From: Hydractinia symbiolongicarpus
Lineage: Eukaryota > Cnidaria > Hydrozoa > Anthoathecata > Hydractiniidae
Direction: 5' to 3'
Length of the DNA stretch: 64,000 bases
NCBI RefSeq assembly: GCF_029227915.1
Contig: NC_079884.1
Span: forward strand, 27,156,001-27,220,000
Positions 19,791 to 30,180 of the stretch are shown piece after piece. Position numbers and translations under genes: made by a program. The notes beneath the pieces are model-generated. The model made no database searches. It was given only the letters and a program-made list of their open reading frames with translations, and had not been told where the DNA came from. Within the stretch, counting starts at the first letter, position 1, and each line of letters begins with the position of its first letter.

Positions 19791-20801
19791 TAAGAACAAT
19801 TTTCTTTTTTTAACTTACCGTTCTCATTGTCGTGCAACTGAAACAAATTCAAAGGATCGTTTTGATTCATGATGCGTATGTATATCTTGCGTATGTATGT
19901 CTTGCTACAACAGCTACTCGAGTGAAAAGAGGTCGATTTTAAGACATGTGCAGCCATATATAGTTTAAGGGCCGTTTAAATGGGCCGTTGTCGACTGTTG
20001 TTCGTCTTTTTCAAAAAAGCGCAATGTGAGTATTAGTTGTTGCCATAGCGATATGGGTTATGATTAATTTAAGAGACCGGTTGCAACTTTGTACTCAGGT
20101 CTCTTTTATAAGTAAAACACAAGTTAGGCTAATTTCAGAGTTGGACACGGCTAAAGGTGTCCATGCGTTACGTTTTGTTGAAAATTTGTGTCACCAGGCC
20201 GTTCTACAGTATATTTTTTGTTTGATATTTTAAGGCACAATGGTGGTACATAATGTTGCTATGATAATATGAATTTTAGTTGGTTTGAAAAACAGTTTAG
20301 GTGTCAAGTGTCGTTTAGAAGTTGATTTGAGCACTATGTCTCTATGTTGTTGGATGGCTGTGGTAACAGACCGTTATTAAATGTCGTTCGGTTCGACCAA
20401 TTGTAAATATTTTTTTCATATCATGAGTACAATGGGTTGCTATGATGATATGGATTTCTCTTCTTCTTGAGAGAGTTGGTATATTGTGCTCATGTCACGA
20501 TGTTGCTGTATTTTGTGTTTAAGAATAAACGGTACCTTTGTTCGTTACACTTCTTCATTAAATGACGGAACAAGTTAGTTCCCAGTGTCTTTTCATTGAA
20601 GGTATTCTGATGTTGTGTTTTATAACGGCGCATATCCAGTTTCCCTGTTATAACAGAGTGGGTAATGGGGGAAGAGAGTTGCTGTTATATAAAGAAAGTT
20701 ACGCTTATAAAAAATCACAGTTTATATCAATGATGGTATTTCCTTCGTACTTCTAAAAAAGCGCATATTCTAATTACAAGCATGATTCAGCCGCTAGAGA
20801 T

Positions 20802-22813
20802 TTAGTCACCAGTCCCCAATTTCGTCCGGACAAGGTGGTCCTGGATGTTTTTGTGTCTTGTGAATGCAATAAATGGTTTGTTTGGAAAAACTTTATGCAG
20901 TTCTCTGTCATTTATAATGATTGACCAATGTTTCCTGAAACTATTTTTTACAGGAATAAACGCTCTATGATAAGGGATGATAAAGGGCAAAACGTCATTG
21001 TTATGGACGCTGCTGCTTATTCCGTCGATTTTGCTCCGTTTCTTTTTGTTATTAATTTTTCTCCCGTTGGCGCTGTCGTTGTTTTTATTGTCTTTGAGTT
21101 TCTTTACGTTATTGTTAAGTACGTCCTCCTGGTTCATATTTAAAACTTGTTTAAACGTTGAGTTGACCATACGGAACTTATAGCCCCTCAATAGTAAGTT
21201 GTTTTTAAGTTGGTCCAACTCTTTTTGAAGTAGTATATTATCTTTCGTTATCATACGATAGCGCAGGGCTTGTGAGTAAACAATACTCTGTTTCGTGTGA
21301 TATGGATGGTAGGAGTTGTAGTGCAATAACGTTCGTGTGTCAGTAGGTTTGATGTATAGCTTTGTTTTGAGGTCTCCCGTTGCTGGATCGAGATAGACAG
21401 TGGTATCCAGAAAATCTATTTCCTCGATGGAAAATTTATACGTAAACTTTATTGTTGGGTGTACTGAATTGAGGTACGTAAAGAACTCCTTGAGTTTGTT
21501 TTCTCCATGCTCCCATATGAAAAAAATGTCATCTAAGAAGCGGAGGTAAATTGTAAGAAGGCCTGGAAACCTTTTAAATATGTGTGTTTCGTCGAACAGG
21601 CCGAGAAAAAGAGATGCATATGGTGGTGCAACCTTCGTTCCCATAGCAGTTCCTATTAGTTGTAGAAAAATTTCGTCAAGGAACTGAAAATAGTTGTGTT
21701 CCAAAATAAAGGAGAACAGTACGCGTGTAACTTGTTCGTTTGGTGTAAAGTTTGGTAGGTGACGCTGAAAGATATTCATGAAGTGTATACACGCGTCCAC
21801 ACCTTCTTTGTGTGGTATGTTGGTATAAAGCGACGTAACGTCTGCCGACACTAAAATAGCATTTTTCTTTATTTTTGGTAGGTTATTTATGCGTGTGATA
21901 AAGTGTTTCGTATCCTTTATATAGGATTTCAGCTTGGGTAGGAGTGGTTGTAAACAAAGATTTAAAAATTCTGATATATTTTCCGTAGGTGAATTCACAG
22001 CTGATACAATTGGTCTACCAGGGTTGCCATCCTTGTGAATTTTAGGTAATATATAAAAAAGTGGCATTCGGATGGGGCTGGTAGGTGTTATGAATTTCGC
22101 TGTGTTTTTATCTATTTTGTGATGATAGAGTAAAGTTTCAATAAAGCTGTGTATGTTTGTAATAAGATCCTTTGTCGGATCAGTCAAGATCTTTGAATAG
22201 TACGTTTTATTGTCAAGGTGCTTGCGTACTTTGTCAACGTAATCATATTTGTTCATAATGACGATTGAGCCACCTTTATCGGCTTTTTTAATTACTAAGT
22301 CTTTGTTTTTTGAAAGGTTTTTTAGACTTTTGAATTCTTCGGGAGTGCAGTTGTATTTATCTTTCAGGAGGGGGGAATTGTCAATGAACGTTTCAATATC
22401 AGCATGGATGGAGTTGATAAATTTTAGGAGTGTTGTGTTTTTAGGGTTAGGTGCCATCCAGTCAGACCGACGGTGAAGACCTGCTTCAGGTCGCGGGTTC
22501 TGATAAAAATAATATTTTGTGTACATGCGATTTCGTAATTTATTGAGCGCTAACGTAAGGTGTTTGCGGGAGTTAACATATGTAGGTGTTGGAACAAATT
22601 TGAGCCCTTTGTTTAGAATAGAGTGGTCATGGTTTGTTAAAGTAATATTTGAGAGATTGACAACAAGGTTATTTGTTTGTTTATGTTTTATTTTCTTATA
22701 AAATTGTTGTTTAACAGAGTTTTTTTTCTTTGAAGAAGGAATCTGGATCTCAAAGTGTTCGGTGTTATACTTTATACATGAAATGTGACCCGTTGTATTT
22801 GACGGGCACTTAA
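20802..22813 (-). CDS. Penelope-like reverse transcriptase (complete copy)
   Basis: The ATG-led frame is 22526-20802 (574 residues), but the same frame is open further upstream. It there encodes a conserved Penelope N-terminus (LSNITLTNHDHSILNKGLKF near 22620), so translation probably starts earlier or by frameshift from ORF1, whose end overlaps. RT motifs: KKADKGGSIVIMN; LPKIHKDGNPGRPIVSAVNS; AILVSADVTSLYTNIPH with the catalytic Asp (motif A); IGTAMGTKVAPPYASLFLG (motif B); and YLRFLDDIFFIW (motif C). The C-terminal SQALRYRMI and FIAFTRHKNIQDHLV are typical of the thumb and linker. The frame ends just where a GIY-YIG endonuclease usually follows; none is seen in the 3' part. Confidence 0.9.
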
Positions 22814-23815
22814 TTATCGGTATTTTTCTCGATTCCAGTTTGACAAGTTTTTTGAAGGGTAATGTCCTTGTTTTTGTGGTTGTTGGAATCTTGGTGTTTG
22901 TTGTAATCGTTGTTGCTGTTGTTGATGAAATCGAGGTGTTTGTTGTTGTCGAAAACGTGGTTGTTTGCGATGTATGTGTTCGTTATTTGTTTTAAAGTGG
23001 TCATGGGAGCGTTTTCTATTTTCTCGAGTTGCCACGTTTTGATTGTGTTCCTGAATTAAGGTTTTATTCAGGGTAGTTAATTCTCCCTCTGGGAGTTCCT
23101 GTTTGAGTTTGTCACGCTCGTTTTGATAAATGTTGATTTCCTGTTGGTGGTGTTCCAACAGTATTTGCAGGAGTGTTTCACTGCAGGAATGTATAGTGGT
23201 ATTCCATTTGTCTTTAAGCTCTTCCGGCAAGTTCACGGTAGAGCGTATATTCACTTTGAGCCCAGATGGCATTGTTTTATTGGTGACGTGTGCCTCTAGC
23301 AGCTGAAGTTGTCGCAAATGATCCAATTGTTTGTTTGTGGATTTGATGTACTTTTCTCGTGCTTCACGGTTGGTTGTTGGTGAAACCTTTGAAATCGACA
23401 TTGAAATGAAACGTTCGATCTCATCTCCACCTTTAGATTTTGTCGTCGAATTACCAAGGTTGTCGCCAGGTCCAATATTATTTATTATTGGTGGCTTTAC
23501 AGGTTCAATTTTTTTGGTTGCCATTGTTGTCGAGGTTGTTGTTTTAGTTGATGTAGATGGTGTGTTTAGAGGAGGCGCCTTTAGTACTTCATTTTGAGAC
23601 GGGAAGTCCGTTATATCCATATCCTCCAATTCGAAGTCCATTATTGCATCGAGGGATTTTGGTGTGTTTTTTCGCTGTTGTTTTCTACCACTGACAAACA
23701 GTCTTTTTGTTTTCCCTACGATGCCTGGTGATTTGGTGTGCTTTCGTTCTGAAACCATGAAGCAAAAATTTAAGTTAGTTAGATTTATTACAGTCCCGGT
23801 TATGCAGTTGAGCAT
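22814..23815 (-). CDS. Penelope-like element ORF1 protein
   Basis: The 333-residue frame lies directly upstream of the RT frame and overlaps its open extension in another frame. It is unlike known enzymes. A basic start (SERKHTKSPG, near residue 23) is followed by a Ser/Thr/Pro-rich stretch (about residues 70-115), and then a probable coiled coil (about residues 165-265, with LDHLRQLQLLEAHV and HHQQEINIYQNERDKLKQEL). The C-terminus is a Gln/Arg-rich, low-complexity tail (RFRQQQTPRFHQQ). A coiled coil plus basic tail is what nucleic-acid-binding ORF1 proteins of retroelements often look like; that role is inference. Start could also be the Met at about 23758 (MVSERKH). Confidence 0.65.
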   Translation of the reverse strand: MLNCITGTVINLTNLNFCFMVSERKHTKSPGIVGKTKRLFVSGRKQQRKNTPKSLDAIMDFELEDMDITDFPSQNEVLKAPPLNTPSTSTKTTTSTTMATKKIEPVKPPIINNIGPGDNLGNSTTKSKGGDEIERFISMSISKVSPTTNREAREKYIKSTNKQLDHLRQLQLLEAHVTNKTMPSGLKVNIRSTVNLPEELKDKWNTTIHSCSETLLQILLEHHQQEINIYQNERDKLKQELPEGELTTLNKTLIQEHNQNVATRENRKRSHDHFKTNNEHIHRKQPRFRQQQTPRFHQQQQQRLQQTPRFQQPQKQGHYPSKNLSNWNREKYR

Positions 23816-24293
23816 TTATTATTTTTTTGACGCAAATTTGTGAATAGCACTGGCACAAAGGTGTCAATTAGCACAATTGTGCTAAGATTGTGTTTTATCG
23901 AGAGATTTTAAAAGTAGTGCCAGTACTGTTTCATAAAAAACTGTTGACGAGTTTGCAAGGCGTGATTATGCGCAAAGTCGACGTTGTTTGTATATCACAA
24001 TCAGTATTGACGTTTGTCTTTGTTAATTAATGCTGGTGGTTAATTGCGAGTTGCTGGTTTTACAACAACGTTTTCGCAAAGGCGTGTGCTCTTTTACAGA
24101 AGATGAGTATAAATCTTACGACAATTTTTTAAAGAAACAATTTTTCCAAGAGAACTTTGCAGTAACGAAATACCAATAAAATAAACTGTAGCGTATTTCC
24201 CTCTTCCCTAGCCACTGCGTTTACACTGTGTATACACGAAAGGAGAAACGAGGGTTTCGCACAACGAAAGACAAGCGAGTTGTCTGAAAGCAA
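23816..24293 (-). other. 5' untranslated part of the complete PLE copy
   Basis: Sequence between ORF1 and the upstream truncated copy; no coding frame is seen. It would hold the leader and promoter of the complete copy. Confidence 0.5.
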
Positions 24294-25603
24294 TGTGTGA
24301 AAATCAGTGTGTTATTCCCTCTCGCTTTCCCCATCGTACATTGAACAATCAAATTGGTTTAGTTTAAGTTTGTTAGAGCGAACATGTTGTTGTAGTTTGC
24401 TCTGGTTATCTACCAATATATAAGTGTTGATATTGGCAATTTGTGTTTCGTTCTTAAAAAACTAACTGAATAATGAGATCATCAGTTGATTTCTACCGTC
24501 ATTGGAGTTTTCGGCCCCGTCCTAGCACGGACTAATCAATAACTCCTCGTGATAGTGGGCCATACCTTTGTTTAGGTATTCTCATCAGTTAGTAAGAACA
24601 ATTTTCTTTTTTTAACTTACCGTTCTCATTGTCGTGCAACTGAAACAAATTCAAAGGATCGTTTTGATTCATGATGCGTATGTATATCTTGCGTATGTAT
24701 GTCTTGCTACAACAGCTACTCGAGTGAAAAGAGGTCGATTTTAAGACATGTGCAGCCATATATAGTTTAAGGGCCGTTTAAATGGGCCGTTGTCGACTGT
24801 TGTTCGTCTTTTTCAAAAAAGCGCAATGTGAGTATTAGTTGTTGCCATAGCGATATGGGTTATGATTAATTTAAGAGACCGGTTGCAACTTTGTACTCAG
24901 GTCTCTTTTATAAGTAAAACACAAGTTAGGCTAATTTCAGAGTTGGACACGGCTAAAGGTGTCCATGCGTTACGTTTTGTTGAAAATTTGTGTCACCAGG
25001 CCGTTCTACAGTATATTTTTTGTTTGATATTTTAAGGCACAATGGTGGTACATAATGTTGCTATGATAATATGAATTTTAGTTGGTTTGAAAAACAGTTT
25101 AGGTGTCAAGTGTCGTTTAGAAGTTGATTTGAGCACTATGTCTCTATGTTGTTGGATGGCTGTGGTAACAGACCGTTATTAAATGTCGTTCGGTTCGACC
25201 AATTGTAAATATTTTTTTCATATCATGAGTACAATGGGTTGCTATGATGATATGGATTTCTCTTCTTCTTGAGAGAGTTGGTATATTGTGCTCATGTCAC
25301 GATGTTGCTGTATTTTGTGTTTAAGAATAAACGGTACCTTTGTTCGTTACACTTCTTCATTAAATGACGGAACAAGTTAGTTCCCAGTGTCTTTTCATTG
25401 AAGGTATTCTGATGTTGTGTTTTATAACGGCGCATATCCAGTTTCCCTGTTATAACAGAGTGGGTAATGGGGGAAGAGAGTTGCTGTTATATAAAGAAAG
25501 TTACGCTTATAAAAAATCACAGTTTATATCAATGATGGTATTTCCTTCGTACTTCTAAAAAAGCGCATATTCTAATTACAAGCATGATTCAGCCGCTAGA
25601 GAT
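24294..25603 (-). repeat. 3' terminal repeat of the truncated PLE copy
   Basis: It duplicates 19492-20801 almost exactly. The head-to-tail arrangement puts this 1.3 kb 3' region upstream of the complete copy, so it acts as a direct 'pseudo-LTR' around it. Confidence 0.8.
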
Positions 25604-27153
25604 TTAGTCACCAGTCCCCAATTTCGTCCGGACAAGGTGGTCCTGGATGTTTTTGTGTCTTGTGAATGCAATAAATGGTTTGTTTGGAAAAACTTTATGC
25701 AGTTCTCTGTCATTTATAATGATTGACCAATGTTTCCTGAAAATATTTTTTACAGGAATAAACGCTCTATGATAAGGGATGATAAAGGGCAAAACGTCAT
25801 TGTTATGGACGCTGCTGCTTATTCCGTCGATTTTGCTCCGTTTCTTTTTGTTATTAATTTTTCTCCCGTTGGCGCTGTCGTTGTTTTTATTGTCTTTGAG
25901 TTTCTTTACGTTATTGTTAAGTACGTCCTCCTGGTTCATATTTAAAACTTGTTTAAACGTTGAGTTGACCATACGGAACTTATAGCCCCTCAATAGTAAG
26001 TTGTTTTTAAGTTGGTCCAACTCTTTTTGAAGTAGTATATTATCTTTCGTTATCATACGATAGCGCAGGGCTTGTGAGTAAACAATACTCTGTTTCGTGT
26101 GATATGGATGGTAGGAGTTGTAGTGCAATAACGTTCGTGTGTCAGTAGGTTTGATGTATAGCTTTGTTTTGAGGTCTCCCGTTGCTGGATCGAGATAGAC
26201 AGTGGTATCCAGAAAATCTATTTCCTCGATGGAAAATTTATACGTAAACTTTATTGTTGGGTGTACTGAATTGAGGTACGTAAAGAACTCCTTGAGTTTG
26301 TTTTCTCCATGCTCCCATATGAAAAAAATGTCATCTAAGAAGCGGAGGTAAATTGTAAGAAGGCCTGGAAACCTTTTAAATATGTGTGTTTCGTCGAACA
26401 GGCCGAGAAAAAGAGATGCATATGGTGGTGCAACCTTCGTTCCCATAGCAGTTCCTATTAGTTGTAGAAAAATTTCGTCAAGGAACTGAAAATAGTTGTG
26501 TTCCAAAATAAAGGAGAACAGTACGCGTGTAACTTGTTCGTTTGGTGTAAAGTTTGGTAGGTGACGCTGAAAGATATTCATGAAGTGTATACACGCGTCC
26601 ACACCTTCTTTGTGTGGTATGTTGGTATAAAGCGACGTAACGTCTGCCGACACTAAAATAGCATTTTTCTTTATTTTTGGTAGGTTATTTATGCGTGTGA
26701 TAAAGTGTTTCGTATCCTTTATATAGGATTTCAGCTTGGGTAGGAGTGGTTGTAAACAAAGATTTAAAAATTCTGATATATTTTCCGTAGGTGAATTCAC
26801 AGCTGATACAATTGGTCTACCAGGGTTGCCATCCTTGTGAATTTTAGGTAATATATAAAAAAGTGGCATTCGGATGGGGCTGGTAGGTGTTATGAATTTC
26901 GCTGTGTTTTTATCTATTTTGTGATGATAGAGTAAAGTTTCAATAAAGCTGTGTATGTTTGTAATAAGATCCTTTGTCGGATCAGTCAAGATCTTTGAAT
27001 AGTACGTTTTATTGTCAAGGTGCTTGCGTACTTTGTCAACGTAATCATATTTGTTCATAATGACGATTGAGCCACCTTTATCGGCTTTTTTAATTACTAT
27101 GTCTTTGTTTTTTGAAAGGTTTTTTAGACTTTTGAATTCTTCGGGAGTGCAGT
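25604..27153 (-). pseudogene. Penelope-like reverse transcriptase, 5'-truncated copy
   Basis: The frame is nearly identical to the complete copy but begins inside the protein (CTPEEFKSLKNLSKNKD) at a junction at 27153, where the sequence switches to an inverted terminal fragment (AGCACACTGATTTTCACAC). All RT motifs A-C are intact, and two amino-acid differences are visible: Leu to Ile in NKDLVIKK and Ser to Ile in VKNSFRK. Lacking the N-terminus and ORF1, it is unlikely to work alone. It joins head to tail to the complete copy. Confidence 0.85.
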
Positions 27154-28135
27154 AGCACACTGATTTTCACACGTACACCATTGTACTCATGATATGAAAA
27201 AAATATATTTACAATTGGTCGAATCGAACGACATTTAGTAACGGTCTGTTACCACAGCCATCCAACAACATAGAGACATAGTGCCCAAATCAACTTCTAA
27301 ACGACACTTGACACCTAAACTGTTTTCCAAACCAACTAAAATTCATATTACCATAGCAACATTATGCACCACCATTGTGCCTTAAAATATCAAACAAAAA
27401 ATATACTGTAGAACAGCCTGTTGACACAAATTTTCAACAAAACGTGACGCATGGACACCTTTAGCCGTGTCCAACTCTGAAATTAGCCGTACAAAAATCC
27501 TAAATTGTGTTTTACTTATAAAAGAGACCTGAGTACAAAGTTGCAACCGGTCTCTTAAATTAATCATAACCCATATCGCTATGGCAACAACTAATACTCA
27601 CATTGCGCTTTTTTGAAAAATACGAACAACAGTCGACAACGGCCCGTTTAAACGGCCCTTCAACTATATATGGCTGCACATGTCTTAAAATCGACCTCTT
27701 TTCACTCGAGTAGCTGTCGTAGCAAGACATACATACGCAAGATATACATACGCATCATGAATCAAAACGATCCTTTGAATTTGTTTCAGTTACACGACAA
27801 TGCGAACGGTAAGTTAAAAAAAGAAAATTGTTCTTACTAACTGATGAGAATACCTAAACAAAGGTATGGCCCACTATCACGAGGAGTTATTGATTAGTCC
27901 GTGCTAGGACGGGGCCGAAAACTCCAATGACGGTAGAAATCAACTGATGATCTCATTATTGAGTTAGTTTTTTAAAAAGAACGAAACACAAATTGCCAAT
28001 ATCAACACTTATATATTGGTAGATAACCAGAGCAAACTACAACAACATGTTCGCTCAAACAAACTTAAACTAAACCAATTTGATTGTTCAATGTACGATG
28101 GGGAAAGCAAGAGGGAATAACACACTGATTTTCAC
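27154..28135 (+). repeat. Inverted PLE terminal fragment
   Basis: The plus strand here is the complement of the PLE 3' end (compare 19492-20444) with a few percent mismatches. It starts with two short terminal pieces (CACACTGATTTTCACAC at about 27155) and ends with the same motif at about 28135. With 24294-25246 it forms a long inverted repeat around the truncated RT. Confidence 0.8.
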
Positions 28136-28666
28136 ACATAACACACTGATTATCTCATTACTCAGTTAGTTTTTTTCAAAAGAACGAAACACAAATTGCC
28201 AATATCAACACTTATATATTGGTAGATAACCAGAGCAAACTACAACAACGTGTTCGCTCGAACTAGCTGAAACTAAACCAATTTGATCGTTCAATGTACG
28301 ATGGGAAAAGCGAGAGGGAATAGCACACTGATTTTCACACATTGGTAGATAACCAGAGCAAACTACAACAACATGTTCGCTCAAACAAACTTAAACTAAA
28401 CCAATTTGATTGTTCAATGTACGATGGGGAAAGCAAGAGGGAATAACACACTGATTTTCACACATAACACACTGATTATCTCATTACTCAGTTAGTTTTT
28501 TTCAAAAGAACGAAACACAAATTGCCAATATCAACACTTATATATTGGTAGATAACCAGAGCAAACTACAACAACGTGTTCGCTCGAACTAGCTGAAACT
28601 AAACCAATTTGATCGTTCAATGTACGATGGGAAAAGCGAGAGGGAATAGCACACTGATTTTCACAC
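28015..28666 (+). repeat. Tandem duplication of 326 bp in the PLE head
   Basis: Units 28015-28340 and 28341-28666 appear identical. Each contains two diverged PLE terminal pieces ending CACACTGATTTTCACAC. Confidence 0.85.
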
Positions 28667-28672
28667 ACACTT

Positions 28673-28696
28673 TTTTTGCATTTTTATTTGTTGCTG
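28673..28696. repeat. Right target-site duplication of the PLE composite
   Basis: It matches 19468-19491 base for base (ends ATTTGTTGCTG). Confidence 0.8.
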
Positions 28697-28818
28697 GACC
28701 TGCTTATATTTTTAAGCGTTCTGTTTCAGCGGGTACAAATATAACGCAGATTGCGAGCAACTTCAATCCCAGGGCTTTTTCTTCTCTTTTTTTTATTATT
28801 ATTTTTTTATTGCTGCAG

Positions 28819-28934
28819 GAAGTTGAGTTTAGATCTAACACAGTCTAGATCAGATTGGAAGAGGGTCATTAATATACCCCGTCCAACCCATGCTAGCATG
28901 GAAAACGGACGTTAAGCCGAGAATGATGATGATG
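28819..28934 (+). mobile_element. SINE 3' part, copy 1
   Basis: The 116 bp block starts GAAGTTGAGTTTAGATC and holds the perfect palindrome CCATGCTAGCATGG followed by AAAACGGACGTTAAGC and a (GATG)n tail. A second copy sits at 49570-49686. The palindrome and tail resemble SINE tails found widely in invertebrates. No tRNA-like A/B-box head is evident. Confidence 0.65.
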
Positions 28935-28979
28935 ACTGCACATGTTTATTTTTTTGGATGTTTTGTTCAAGTGGTTATC

Positions 28980-29065
28980 TCTTATAATAATACGCTAAGG
29001 TGTCCGTCTGTCTGTGACAGGCAAAGTGGATGTGTTCATTTTCCTTTGATGTAGCCGAAATTTCC
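28980..29065 (-). repeat. Terminal piece of a dispersed Helitron-like family
   Basis: Read on the minus strand: CATCCACTTTGCCTGTCACA, a GACAGACGGACA stretch, then GTATTATTATAAGAGATAAC. The same order occurs at about 35218-35325, 51292-51372 and 51771-51825. Confidence 0.55.
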
Positions 29066-30180
29066 TTTCAAGTCTCCGAAGAAGTTATATCCATTTTGCT
29101 AGCAGGTTTACTTTGTTTACATCACGTGATCAAAATGGATCAACTTGATTTGCCGAAATAAATTTAACGGCTTTCTGTACAAAAATAGTGTCCCTCGACA
29201 CCGAAAACAACAACAAAAAAAGAACGGTCCCTTCGTCTTGAAAAAAGTGCAAAAAGTAATTCAGAGAAAGAAAAGTCCAAGAAGTGAATTAAGAAGTGGT
29301 AGCTAGAGCTAGAAGTAAAGTAGTAAAGTTAGAATTAGAAAATAAAGGCTAGAGTTTGAAGTGGATTTAAAATCAATAATAGTAAGAACTTTGATGTTTT
29401 TAGACGTTTAGTTTTTATGTCACTGGAGCAAGCAGACTCGCATTTTCCAAGAAAAGCCTCAAATTCTTGAAGTTTTATATTTTAGCGCTTTTTTAAAAAC
29501 AAACTTAGCCACCATATTTGTTTATGTTTTTGTTGCATAATTAATGTATCCCCTGGTGCGTAACTAATGTGTTTGTCCTAAAATTCAAAATGCTACATAA
29601 AGCTGTTAGCTGACTAACAAACGGAAAACTTTGGTTTGTTGAACTTACTGCTCACTGTTATGTTATTATTTTTACATTACTATTGTTTCTCTTTATATGT
29701 GTTTTACTAAGCATAAATAGCTAGCTTTAGTTTTAGCTAAGTGTTCCCAGGTTAAGTATATTTAACTGGGGGTCTTAGCTACTGTTAGCTAGCTAATGTT
29801 GGCCTCTCCCAATGCCTGCGCTCCTCTCATCCCATGGCTAGCTCTAACCTATGACTTATATTGTTATTCCTTTTTTTTAATTATCTATAGCTACCTTAGT
29901 TTCCTTAACTTCTTTTCTTTTATGAGCACGATACGAAATCTTTAAAGACTTGAACTTTTGCAGATGTATTTTATATTTCTTTTCGCATTTCCTGTAAACT
30001 TTACAAAGGGACCACGTGCAATATAAGTGGAATTTTTTTTTCCAGAATTTAAAGCGTGCGTGTTTATTTTTTTTATTGTTTTTTTTCTGACATCCTGTTT
30101 AACTTTCGTTAGCCTACATGTAAATGCCAGGTTATTTTTACAGGGGGGTGTAGACATTTGATTGGAAATTTACATGGGTT
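29066..30180. other. Non-coding stretch
   Basis: No gene recognised. AGCTAGC-type palindromic blocks occur near 29720 and 29790. Confidence 0.5.

Larger units (their letters stand above)
19492..28672 (-). mobile_element. Composite Penelope-like retroelement insertion
   Basis: Read on the minus strand, the 9.2 kb insertion has a rearranged head (28672-27154), a 5'-truncated copy (27153-24294) and a complete-looking copy (24293-19492). The 19492-22354 and 24294-27153 segments are near-identical direct repeats at a constant offset of 4802 bp; their proteins differ at two positions over more than 500 residues. The segment 27170-28135 is an inverted, slightly diverged copy of the 3' end (like 19492-20444). 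Both outer ends carry TGTGTGAAAATCAG in inverted orientation. Tandem and inverted partial copies are typical of Penelope-like elements. Confidence 0.85.

Noticed and set aside
20928-21183. Plus-strand frames with hydrophobic stretches opposite the PLE reverse transcriptase (also at 25730-25985 and 23331-23597)
   Set aside because: They are antisense shadows of conserved RT and ORF1 sequence.
19492-28672. LTR retrotransposon, because of long direct repeats
   Set aside because: The RT motifs are Penelope-type, there is no gag, protease or integrase, and the repeats include RT coding sequence.
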